Positions 7,105 to 15,604 of a stretch of DNA of 37,544 bases are shown piece by piece; position 1 is the first letter of the stretch, and every line of letters begins with the position of its first letter. This stretch comes from Alsobacter ponti. Lineage in GTDB: Bacteria > Pseudomonadota > Alphaproteobacteria > Rhizobiales > Beijerinckiaceae. The stretch spans positions 1 to 37,544 of the forward strand of contig NZ_JANCLU010000031.1 of assembly GCF_024294805.1 (NCBI RefSeq), written 5' to 3'. A program made the translations under genes and the position numbers. The notes under the pieces are model-generated. The model had not been told where the DNA came from. It was given only the letters and a program-made list of their open reading frames with translations, and did not search any database.

Positions 7105-10100
7105 TTAACCCAACGTGGTCGTGTGCTGGGCGTGCGTGGTGGCGTCGTCGTAGATGATCTGGATCGAGCCCGTGCCCGGGTGCGCGCCTCCGGTCGGGTT
7201 GGTGTTCCCGTCCGAGTTGACGATCGCCACGGTGGTGGCCGGATCGCTGAAGTTGCCGCTTCCGGTCGTGTCCACGCGCAGTTCGCCCGTGGTCGCGGAG
7301 TAGCTGACATAGTCGCTCACCGACTTGCCGACGCCGACGTCGAACAGATGGGTGAGGTCGATCGTGTCGTGCTCCGCGCCCGCGTTGTGGTAGTCGGCGA
7401 TGACGTCCTTGACGCCCGGCACGCCGTTCGGCGTCAGCACGAACAGGTCGTTGCCCAAGCCGCCCGTCATCGTGTCTGCGCCGAGGCCGCCGATCAGGAT
7501 GTCGTCGCCTCCGTTGCCGGTCAGGATGTCGTTGCCGGACGCGCCGTACAGCAGGTTGGAATTGCTGTCGCCGGTCAGCGTGTCGCCCTGCGCCGAGCCG
7601 TACAGGTTCTCGATGCCCTTCAGCGTGTCGCCGGTCGCGCCGCCGCCGACCGTGGCCGCGGCCGCCAGGGCGAGGGCGACCGAGACGCCCGTCGCCGAGG
7701 CGCTGTAGTCAGCCGTGTCGTTGGCCCCGGAGGTGGCGTCGACGCTGTCGCCGCCGGCGCTCATGGCGAAGGTCTCGAAGGAGGCCGACGCGTTGTAGGT
7801 GTAGCCGCCGGAAGCGTTTGTGCCGCCCTGCAGGTACACGGTGAGTGGGTCGGCGCTGGTGTAGGTGTCGCCGTCGCCGTCCGTCACCGAGACGTTGAAG
7901 TTGAACGTCTGGTCGTTGATCACCGTCACCTGGTCGTAGGTGAACTCAGTGAGCAGGATCTTGGTGTCCGCGCCCGTGCCGCCCGCGTTGGTGACCCACA
8001 GCTGGCTGAAGGCGAAGAAGGGGTCGGAGGAGTGGGCGGCCCAGGTGGCGGCGTCGATCACCAGCGGCGTGCCGGTGGGATAGGAGAAGGTCGCCGTCGA
8101 ATGCTGCGTCCCGTCGGCGCTGTAGATCGTGACGGTGAAGTTCTCCTTCAGCGAGGTCTGCGACGCCTTGCCGACGTTGAGCGAGACGTAGTTCTGCGTG
8201 TTGGCGAAGGTGAAGGTCACGGTCTCGTTGGTGTCGAGGTTGCCGTTGCCGATGCCCGCGCCGCCGCCCGCGCCGTTGTTCACGAACACGGTGCCGCCGT
8301 AGAGGCCGCTGCCGCTGAACGCCGAGGAACCCGAGAAGCCGTCGATGACCAGGTCGTACGGGCCGGAGTTGCCGGTGATCGTGCCCTGCTTGTTCGGGTA
8401 GTAGATGACCCCGTTGTCCTCGACGATGTAGGCGCTGTTGCCCGGGCTTAGCGTGGCGAACTGCACGGTCGTCGAGGTCGAGATGCTGTTGGTGTCGAGG
8501 TGGAAGGTGTAGGTACCGTCGGCGTTCAGGGCCAGCTCGAACAGCGGGTCCTTGGTCGCCTGGGCGTCCACCGTGTAGGCGTAGAGCGTGGCGACGCCGG
8601 TCGCCGCGTCGTAGTGGGTGTACTCGAAGAAGGTGTAGAGCTTCGCGCCCGACTGGTAGACGTCGACCTGCGTCACCGCCTCGCCCGTCGGCGACGTGCC
8701 GGCGGCGGCCGTCGTGTAGCTGTAGCCCGCCGGGGCCTGGCCGAGCACGATATTGATCGCCGTCTGCGTGTTCTGCCCGTCCGCGCCGAACACCGGGGCC
8801 CACGTGCCGTGGACCGTGGTGTTCGAGAGGTTCGGCAGGATCGCGTCCTGGATGTTGGAGATGCTCGGAGCGTCGTCCTGCACCGTCACCGCGACGGAGC
8901 CGGTCACCGTGTCCAGGTCGGTGTCGGTGGCCACCACCTTCACGCCGGTCAGGCTGATCTGGCTGAGGATCGCGGTCGCCTCCGGGAAGGCGGAGCCGAG
9001 ATTGACCGTCACGGTCGGCGTCGCGGTCGCGCCGGCCGCCGCGCTGAGCGTCCCGCCCAGCGTGACGGTGAGCGCGGAGGCGGCGAGCAGCGTGCCGCCC
9101 TGGTACAGCGCGCCGGTCAGCGTGTGGCCGTCGGGGCTGACGGTCCACGAGATCGAGTAGCCGGAGGCCAGGCCGTTCACGGTGATGGAGTTGCCCGCGT
9201 CGTTCGGGTTGGCGAACCCGATCGACACGATGTTGTCGGAGCCGGCCGTGAAGGTGAGCTGGTTTCCGGCTCCGCTCGTCGCCTGCTCGGTGGTGAGCGG
9301 CGGATTGGAGCCGAAGGCCAGCGCCGCCTCGTTGACGGTCAGCGAGACCGAGCCCGAGCAGGACGGGTTCGGGCCGTCGGACACGGTGATGGTCAGCGTG
9401 GCGGTGGCGGTGTCGCCGTCCTTGTCCTTCACGGTGTAGGTGAAGACGTCCTGCACCGGGCTGGCGTTGCTGATGTTCGACTTCGGCGCGTAGCTGTACG
9501 AGCCGTCGGCGTTGAGCGTCAGCGTGCCGTAGGCGCCGTTGATCACCGTCGAGCCGTTGGCCGCGATCGTGTTGTTGGTCGCGCCGAAGCTGACATTGGT
9601 GACGCGGCCGTCCGTGCCCACCGTGCCATGGTCGGCGCCGAGGTCGTCGTTGCCAAGCACGTTGCCGGTGACGGCGGAGCCGCCCTCGGTGGCGCTGCCC
9701 GTGTCGTTCGCCGCGGTCGGCGTGTCGTCCGCGATGTTCAGCGTCAGGGTGGCCGACTGGGTCGAGCCGTCGCCGTCCTTCACCGTCACGGTCACCACGC
9801 CGCCGTCGGTGGTCGCGCCGGCGTCGTGCTGGTAGGCGGTGAGCTGGGTGAAGGTGTAGGCGCCGGTCGTCTCGTTGATCGTCACCTTCCAGGAGCCGTC
9901 ATTGGCCGTGATGGTGGTGACGCCGGACGCCGAGGTCGTGGTCGCCGCGCCGAGCCCGCCGTCATAGCTGGCCTGGAAGGCCGGCGTGCCCGCGCCGTCG
10001 CCGCCGAAGTTGATGCCCATCGAGCCGCTGGTCGACTGCTGAACGAAGGCGTCGGCGTTGCTGCCGGCGATGTTGTTGTCGCCGGAGACGTCGGAGAGGT

Positions 10101-13100
10101 TGGCGGTCTGCGAGGTGATCGTGGGAACGCTGTTGTCGCCGGTGAAGGTAACGGTCAGCGTCGCCGTGGCGGTATCGCCGTCCTTGTCGGTCACCGTGTA
10201 GGTGAACACGTCGGTGACGCCCGCGTTGGCGCTCGAGGCCGGGGTGTAGCTGTAGGAGCCGTCGGCGTTGAGCGTCAGCGTGCCGTGCGCGCCGGCGATG
10301 ATCGTGGAGCCGCCGGCCGTGATCGTGTTGGTGGTGGCGCCGAAGCTCACATTGGTGACGCGCCCGTCCGTGCCGACCGTGCCGTGGTCCGCGCCCAGGT
10401 CGTCGTTGGCGAGCACGCTGCCGGTGACGGCGGGGCCGCCCTCGGTGGCCGAGGCCGCATCGTTGGTCGCGGTCGGGGTGTCGTCGGCGATGTTGAGGGT
10501 CAGGGTGCCGGACTGCGTCGAGCCGTCGCTGTCGCGCACCGTCACCGTCACCACACCGCCGTCGGTGGTGGCGCCGGCGTCGTGCTGGTAGGCGGTGAGC
10601 TGCGTGAAGGTGTACTCGCCCGTCGTCTGGTTGATCGTCACCTTCCACGAGCCGTCATTGGCCGCGATGGTGGTGACGCCAGCGGTCGAGGTGGTGGTCG
10701 CCGCGCCCAGCCCGCCATTGTAGCTGACCTGGAAGGACGGCGCGCCCGGGCCGTCGCCGCCGAAGCCGATGCCCAGCGAACCGCTGGTCGACTGCTGAAC
10801 GAAGGCGTCGGCGTTGCTGCCGGCGACGTTGTTGTCGCCGGAGACATCGGAGAGGTTCGCCGTCTGCGAGGTGATCGTCGGGACGTTGTTGTCGCCCTGG
10901 AAGGTGATGACCAGGCTGGCGGTGTCGGTGTCGCCATCCTTGTCGGTGATGGCGTAGGTGAAGGTGTCGGTGACGCCCGAGTTTGCGCTGCCGTTCGGCA
11001 CGTAGCTGTAGGAGCCGTCGGCGTGCAGCGTCAGCGTGCCGTGCGCGCCGGCGATGACGGTGGAGCCGTTCGGATCGATGGCGACGACGGGGCCCGCGCC
11101 GGCGCTGACGCCGGTGACGCGGCCGTCCGTGCCGACCGTGCCGTGGTCGGCGCCGAGGTCGTCGTTGCCGAGCACGTTGCCGGTGACGGCGGGGCCGCCC
11201 TCGGTGGCGGTGTTGGTGTCGTTGTTGGCGGCGACGACGTCGTCGTTGATGGTCAGCGTCAGCGTGCCCGACTGGGTGGAGCCGTCGCTGTCCTTCAGCG
11301 TCACCGTCACGATGGCGCCGTCGGTGTTCGCGCCGGCGTCGTGCTGGTAGGCGGTGTTCTGCGTGAAGGTGTACGCGCCCGTCGCCTCGGTGATGGTCAG
11401 CGTCCACGAGCCGTCATTGGCGGAGATCGTGGTCGTGCCGGCCGAGGACGTCGTGGTCGCCGCGCCCAGCCCGCCATTGTAGCTGACCTGGAAGGCCGGC
11501 GTGCCGGGGCCGTCGCCGCCGAAGTTGAAGTTCAAGGTGCCGCTGGTCGACTGCGGCACGAACGGGTCGGTGTTGCTGCCCGCGATCATGTCGTCGCCGG
11601 CCACGTCGCTCAGCGTCGCGCTGGCGGAGACGAGCGTCGGAACGCTGTTGTCGCCGGTGAAGGTAACGGTCAGCGTCGCCGTGGCGGTATCGCCGTCCTT
11701 GTCGGTCACCGTGTAGGTGAACACGTCGGTGACGCCCGCGTTGGCGCTCGAGGCCGGGGTGTAGCTGTAGGAGCCGTCGGCGTTGAGCGTCAGCGTGCCG
11801 TGCGCGCCGGCGATGATGGTGGAACCGCCGGCCGTGATCGCGTTGGTCGTCGCGCCGAAGCTGACATTGGTGACGCGGCCGTCCGTGCCGACCGTGCCGT
11901 GGTCCGCGCCCAGGTCGTCGTTGGCGAGCACGCTGCCGGTGACGGCGGGGCCGCCCTCGGTGGCCGAGGCCGCATCGTTGGTCGCGGTCGGGGTGTCGTC
12001 GGCGATGTTGAGGGTCAGCGTGCCGGACTGCGTCGAGCCGTCGCTGTCGCGGACCGTCACCGTCACCACGCCACCGTCGGTGGTGGCGCCGGCGTCGTGC
12101 TGGTAGGCGGTGAGCTGCGTGAAGGTGTATTCGCCCGTCGTCTGGTTGATCGTCACCTTCCACGAGCCGTCATTGGCCGCGATGGTGGTGACGCCAGCGG
12201 TCGAGGTGGTGGTCGCCGCGCCCAGCCCGCCATTGTAGCTGACCTGGAAGGACGGCGAGCCCGCGCCGTCGCCGCCGAACCCGATGTTCAGCGAGCCGCT
12301 GGTCGACTGCTGCACGAAGGCGTCCGCGTTGCTGCCGGCGATGTTGTTGTCGCCGGACACGTCGGAGAGGCTGGCCGTCTGCGAGGTAATGGTCGGGACG
12401 TTGTTGTCGCCCTGGAAGGTGATGACCAGGCTGGCGGTGTCGGTGTCGCCGTCCTTGTCGGTGATGGCGTAGGTGAAGGTGTCGGTGACGCCCGAGTTGG
12501 CGCTGCCGTTCGGCACGTAGCTGTAGGAGCCGTCGGCGTGCAGCGTCAGCGTGCCGTGCGCGCCGGCGATGACGGTGGAGCCGTTCGGATCGATGGCGAC
12601 GACGGGGCCCGCGCCGGCGCTGACGCCGGTGACGCGGCCGTCCGTGCCGACCGTGCCGTGGTCGGCGCCGAGGTCGTCGTTGCCGAGCACGTTGCCGGTG
12701 ACGGCGGGGCCGCCCTCGGTGGCGGTGTTGGTGTCGTTGTTGGCGGCGACGACGTCGTCGTTGATGGTCAGCGTCAGCGTGCCCGACTGGGTGGAGCCGT
12801 CGCTGTCCTTCAGCGTCACCGTCACGATGGCGCCGTCGGTGTTGGCGCCGGCGTCGTGCTGGTAGGCGGTGAGCTGGGTGAAGGTGTAGGCGCCCGTCGT
12901 CTCGTTGATCGTCACCTTCCACGAGCCGTCATTGGCCGCGATGGTGGTGACGCCCGCCGTGGACGAGGTGGTCGCCGCGCCCAGCCCGCCATTGTAGCTG
13001 ACCTGGAAGGCCGGCGTGCCCGCGCCGTCGCCGCCGAAGTTGAAGGCCAAGGTGCCGCTGGTCGACTGCGGCACGAACGGGTCGGTGTTGCTGCCCGCGA

Positions 13101-15252
13101 TCATGTCGTCGCCGGCCACGTCGCTCAGCGTCGCGCTGGCGGAGACGAGCGTCGGAAGATTGTTGTCGCCCTGGAAGGTGACGGTCAGCGTCGCGGTCGC
13201 GGGGTCGCCGTCCTTGTCGGTCACCGTGTAGGTGAAGACGTCGGTGACGCCGGCATTGACGCTACCGTTGGGGGTGTAGCTGTAGGAGCCGTCCGCGTTG
13301 AGCGTCAGCGTGCCGTGCGCGCCGGCGATGACGGTCGAGCCGCCCACGGCGATGGAATTGGTCGTCGCGCCGAAGCTGACGCCCGTCACGCGGCCGTCGG
13401 TGCCGACCGTGCCGTGGTCGGCGCCGAGGTCGTCGTTGGCGAGCACGCTGCCGGTGACGGCGGGGCCGCCTTCCGTCGCGGTGGCGGCGTCGTTGGCGGC
13501 GACCGGCGTGTCGTCGGCGATATTGAGCGTCAGCGTGCCGGACTGCGTCGAGCCGTCGGTGTCCTTCACCGTCACGGTCACGATCGCGCCGTCGGTGCTC
13601 GTGTCGGCGTCGTGCTGGTAGGCGGTGTTCTGCGTGAAGGTGTACGCGCCGGTGGTCTCGTTGATGGTCAGCGTCCACGAGCCGTCATTGGCCGCAATCG
13701 TGGTGACGCCGGCAGTCGACGTCGTCGTGGCCGCGCCGAGGCCGCCATTGTAGCTGACCTGGAAGGCCGGCGAGCCGGGGCCGTCGAAGCCGAAATTGAT
13801 GTTGAGCGAGCCGCTGGTCGACTGCGGCACGAAGGCGTCGGCGTTGCCGCCGGCGACGTGATTGTCGCCCGCCGCGTCGGAGAGGTTGGCGACGGCCGAG
13901 TCCACCGTGGGGACGCTGTTCGGGATCTCGATGGTCAGCGTCGCCTGCGAGGGGTCGCCGTCGGAGTCGGTCAGCGTATAGGTGAACACGTCCTGGTTGC
14001 CGCCGGGCGTGTTGGCGGCGCGGACATAGGTGTAGTCGCCGTTCGCGGCGATGGTGAGCTGGCCGTACAGGCCGTCGATGACGACCGTGCCGGAGGCGGG
14101 CACGGCGACGACCGTGTCGCCGATCTTCACCTCGGTGACGCGCGCATTGTCGGCGCCCACGGTGTCCGCGCCGGTGGCGGGAGACACGGTGCCGGCGCCC
14201 GACACGACGTTGCCGCTCTGCGACGTCTCGCCCAGCGCGAGCTGGTCGACGTCGTTATGGGCGACCGGGGCGTCGTCGACGATGGTGATGACGAGGTTGG
14301 CCGAGGCCTTGTCGCCGTCGGCGTCGGTGACGACGACGGGCAGGGAGACGGTCGTGTTATCGCCCGAGGTGTTGTCGGTGAGCGTGAAGCTGTAGCCGAT
14401 CTTGCCCGGAGCGTAGCTGATGATGGTCAGCGTGCCTTCCGGCAGCGTGATGCTCTGGCCGATCGCGCCGGTGATGACGACGCCGTTGATGGTCACCGTC
14501 GCGGGGGCGTTGCCCTGCGTGTAGGTGATCAGGCCGCTCGTCGCCTCGGAGTTGGAAGCGGCGTCGCTGCCTTCCGGCTCCGTCTGGCCGTTGACGACAC
14601 GGCCGGGCAGGCCGGCTTCGTACACGGTCGTCTCGGCGACGCCCAGGCCGGGCACGCTGACGGAGGGGAACAGGTCGGGCGGCGAGACGATCTCGGGCTG
14701 CGTCGGCTCGAAGGAGAGCTCGGTCGGCGGCAGCAGGGGGCTGATCTCGAGCCCGGGGCCGATGTCGCCCGGGGGCACCTCGAAGTTGCCGCCCGAGGAG
14801 GCCTGCGCGCCGGGGCCGGCGGCGGGCTGGATGCCGCTGTTCAGGAACGCGGCCTCGAGGGCCTGCTGCGGGATCTGGATATCGCCGACGATCAGGTCGG
14901 GGAGGGTGACGAGACCGCTGGAGAGGTCGCCCATGCCCTCGAGCACGAGGACGGTGCCGTTGCCCTGGACGAGCACCAGCATCTTCTCGCCGTCGATCTC
15001 GACGATCTTGATGTTGTCGATGGCCGCGTCCGGCGGGAGCTTGTAGGCGAGCGACTCGATGCCGCCGCCGGCCGGGATCGGCGTGACCTTGATGATCTTG
15101 TCGGGCGGGGGCAGGACGAACTCGTCCTCGGGCTTGCCGCCGGCCTGGGACTTGGCCGCCTGGGCGAGCATGATGCGGTCCGACAGCGACGCGTCGGGCT
15201 TGGCGGAAGACGCGTTGACCTGGCCAGCGGAACCAGAACCCTCGATACGCAT
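7105..15252 (-). CDS. Giant RTX adhesin, type I secreted, with LapG-type retention site
   Basis: 2715 residues. The N-terminus has no Sec signal and contains an acidic/Pro-rich retention-type region with PAAG at 143-146, a LapG di-alanine target. It is followed by a T1SS-type Ig-like domain, six tandem units of 252-253 residues (two VCBS/cadherin-like modules each, with AAxDGSW, YQHDA, DKDGD and ATEGGPAVTG motifs), further Ig-like/T1SS-143-like modules (about 1960-2500) and a C-terminal RTX block (about 2549-2607, GxGNDxLxGG-like nonapeptides) plus a type I secretion signal. I noticed only one cysteine (C1965). It is expected at the cell surface, exported by an ABC/MFP/TolC system not in this window. 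The start at ATG 15252 has GGAG seven bases upstream. The divergent neighbour is a LapG-family protease. Confidence 0.93.
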   Translation of the reverse strand: MRIEGSGSAGQVNASSAKPDASLSDRIMLAQAAKSQAGGKPEDEFVLPPPDKIIKVTPIPAGGGIESLAYKLPPDAAIDNIKIVEIDGEKMLVLVQGNGTVLVLEGMGDLSSGLVTLPDLIVGDIQIPQQALEAAFLNSGIQPAAGPGAQASSGGNFEVPPGDIGPGLEISPLLPPTELSFEPTQPEIVSPPDLFPSVSVPGLGVAETTVYEAGLPGRVVNGQTEPEGSDAASNSEATSGLITYTQGNAPATVTINGVVITGAIGQSITLPEGTLTIISYAPGKIGYSFTLTDNTSGDNTTVSLPVVVTDADGDKASANLVITIVDDAPVAHNDVDQLALGETSQSGNVVSGAGTVSPATGADTVGADNARVTEVKIGDTVVAVPASGTVVIDGLYGQLTIAANGDYTYVRAANTPGGNQDVFTYTLTDSDGDPSQATLTIEIPNSVPTVDSAVANLSDAAGDNHVAGGNADAFVPQSTSGSLNINFGFDGPGSPAFQVSYNGGLGAATTTSTAGVTTIAANDGSWTLTINETTGAYTFTQNTAYQHDADTSTDGAIVTVTVKDTDGSTQSGTLTLNIADDTPVAANDAATATEGGPAVTGSVLANDDLGADHGTVGTDGRVTGVSFGATTNSIAVGGSTVIAGAHGTLTLNADGSYSYTPNGSVNAGVTDVFTYTVTDKDGDPATATLTVTFQGDNNLPTLVSASATLSDVAGDDMIAGSNTDPFVPQSTSGTLAFNFGGDGAGTPAFQVSYNGGLGAATTSSTAGVTTIAANDGSWKVTINETTGAYTFTQLTAYQHDAGANTDGAIVTVTLKDSDGSTQSGTLTLTINDDVVAANNDTNTATEGGPAVTGNVLGNDDLGADHGTVGTDGRVTGVSAGAGPVVAIDPNGSTVIAGAHGTLTLHADGSYSYVPNGSANSGVTDTFTYAITDKDGDTDTASLVITFQGDNNVPTITSQTASLSDVSGDNNIAGSNADAFVQQSTSGSLNIGFGGDGAGSPSFQVSYNGGLGAATTTSTAGVTTIAANDGSWKVTINQTTGEYTFTQLTAYQHDAGATTDGGVVTVTVRDSDGSTQSGTLTLNIADDTPTATNDAASATEGGPAVTGSVLANDDLGADHGTVGTDGRVTNVSFGATTNAITAGGSTIIAGAHGTLTLNADGSYSYTPASSANAGVTDVFTYTVTDKDGDTATATLTVTFTGDNSVPTLVSASATLSDVAGDDMIAGSNTDPFVPQSTSGTLNFNFGGDGPGTPAFQVSYNGGLGAATTTSSAGTTTISANDGSWTLTITEATGAYTFTQNTAYQHDAGANTDGAIVTVTLKDSDGSTQSGTLTLTINDDVVAANNDTNTATEGGPAVTGNVLGNDDLGADHGTVGTDGRVTGVSAGAGPVVAIDPNGSTVIAGAHGTLTLHADGSYSYVPNGSANSGVTDTFTYAITDKDGDTDTASLVITFQGDNNVPTITSQTANLSDVSGDNNVAGSNADAFVQQSTSGSLGIGFGGDGPGAPSFQVSYNGGLGAATTTSTAGVTTIAANDGSWKVTINQTTGEYTFTQLTAYQHDAGATTDGGVVTVTVRDSDGSTQSGTLTLNIADDTPTATNDAASATEGGPAVTGSVLANDDLGADHGTVGTDGRVTNVSFGATTNTITAGGSTIIAGAHGTLTLNADGSYSYTPASSANAGVTDVFTYTVTDKDGDTATATLTVTFTGDNSVPTITSQTANLSDVSGDNNIAGSNADAFVQQSTSGSMGINFGGDGAGTPAFQASYDGGLGAATTTSASGVTTITANDGSWKVTINETTGAYTFTQLTAYQHDAGATTDGGVVTVTVKDGDGSTQSATLTLNIADDTPTAANDTGSATEGGSAVTGNVLGNDDLGADHGTVGTDGRVTNVSFGATNNTIAANGSTVINGAYGTLTLNADGSYSYAPKSNISNASPVQDVFTYTVKDKDGDTATATLTITVSDGPNPSCSGSVSLTVNEAALAFGSNPPLTTEQATSGAGNQLTFTAGSDNIVSIGFANPNDAGNSITVNGLASGYSISWTVSPDGHTLTGALYQGGTLLAASALTVTLGGTLSAAAGATATPTVTVNLGSAFPEATAILSQISLTGVKVVATDTDLDTVTGSVAVTVQDDAPSISNIQDAILPNLSNTTVHGTWAPVFGADGQNTQTAINIVLGQAPAGYSYTTAAAGTSPTGEAVTQVDVYQSGAKLYTFFEYTHYDAATGVATLYAYTVDAQATKDPLFELALNADGTYTFHLDTNSISTSTTVQFATLSPGNSAYIVEDNGVIYYPNKQGTITGNSGPYDLVIDGFSGSSAFSGSGLYGGTVFVNNGAGGGAGIGNGNLDTNETVTFTFANTQNYVSLNVGKASQTSLKENFTVTIYSADGTQHSTATFSYPTGTPLVIDAATWAAHSSDPFFAFSQLWVTNAGGTGADTKILLTEFTYDQVTVINDQTFNFNVSVTDGDGDTYTSADPLTVYLQGGTNASGGYTYNASASFETFAMSAGGDSVDATSGANDTADYSASATGVSVALALAAAATVGGGATGDTLKGIENLYGSAQGDTLTGDSNSNLLYGASGNDILTGNGGDDILIGGLGADTMTGGLGNDLFVLTPNGVPGVKDVIADYHNAGAEHDTIDLTHLFDVGVGKSVSDYVSYSATTGELRVDTTGSGNFSDPATTVAIVNSDGNTNPTGGAHPGTGSIQIIYDDATTHAQHTTTLG
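9375..13920 (-). repeat. Six tandem ~756/759-bp repeats inside the adhesin gene
   Basis: Unit boundaries, taken at the NxxPT motif, fall at 13920, 13164, 12405, 11649, 10890 and 10134, giving spacings of 756, 759, 756, 759 and 756 bp. The units alternate: 2 and 4 are alike (DDMIAGSNTDPF type) and 3 and 5 are alike (DNNxAGSNADAF type). Equivalent sites therefore recur at exactly 1515 bp, with stretches of well over 100 bp that look identical at about 10141-10310 and 11656-11825. This indicates recent duplication or gene conversion of a two-unit block. Confidence 0.9.
14815..14826 (-). other. Predicted LapG cleavage site (PAAG) in the adhesin
   Basis: These codons encode P143-A-A-G146 in the context GIQPAAGPG. 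LapG proteases cut between the two alanines of [T/P/A]AAG motifs in the N-terminal part of retained adhesins. The position (within the first 150 residues, just after the retention-like domain) and the adjacent lapG-type gene support the call; cleavage itself is inferred. Confidence 0.7.
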
Positions 15253-15604
15253 CGGATGACTCCATTAAGTGCAAGCCCGACCGCAATTTGCTGGTCGAAT
15301 TGATTTGATTTGCAACTTAATGCAACCGACTTGGCACGCAAGGGTTGCGCGTCTTGGCGCATATAACCCGCTATGGTTGTAGGTGTTAAAACCGATTATT
15401 GGTTAATAGAGGCATATAAAATTAGCTAAGCATTGTTCCATCGGCCGCGCCCGACTGCCCGTTTTCCGAGGCGAATCCGTCGATTCGATTCTGTTTGTGT
15501 AAAATTGTTCGGATTTTCAGGTGAAATAATTGACCAGTCTTGTTTCGCCGAAAGCAAGAACTGGATGCCACTAATCAGCCCAACAAAGTCATCGGGCGGC
15601 GATC
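15253..15604. promoter_or_regulatory. 352-bp divergent control region between adhesin and lapG-type gene
   Basis: AT-richer than its surroundings. Near the adhesin start lies a long hairpin (15263-15322), and within it a dyad TTGCA-N6-TGCAA (15310-15325). A candidate adhesin promoter on the minus strand is TTAACA (15384-15389), an 18-bp spacer and TATATG (15360-15365). Nothing convincing was found for the plus-strand gene. No coding sequence is seen here. Confidence 0.4.
15263..15322 (-). promoter_or_regulatory. Long hairpin in the adhesin 5' leader, abutting the ribosome site
   Basis: In the minus-strand RNA, CATTAAGTTGCAA (15322-15310) pairs with TTGCACTTAATG (15274-15263), 12 bp with one bulged base. 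Inside is a second stem CGACC/GGTCG (15297-15278). The 3' arm ends directly against the GGAG ribosome site of the adhesin. The pairing is visible in the sequence; a control function is inferred. Confidence 0.5.

Noticed and set aside
9375-13920. CRISPR-like or satellite interpretation of the regular repeats
   Set aside because: The repeats are 756/759 bp, in frame and encode VCBS-like protein modules; there are no short repeats with unique spacers.
8500-15303. A 2267-residue open frame antisense to the adhesin
   Set aside because: Shadow of the repeat-rich gene at high GC; the product is a monotonous Val/Gly/Arg/Asp-rich string with no domain, while the opposite strand gives clear RTX and VCBS motifs.
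15331-15350. Sigma-54-like promoter TTGGCACG...TTGC in the adhesin/lapG spacer
   Set aside because: The GG and GC elements are 12 bases apart; sigma-54 promoters need 10.
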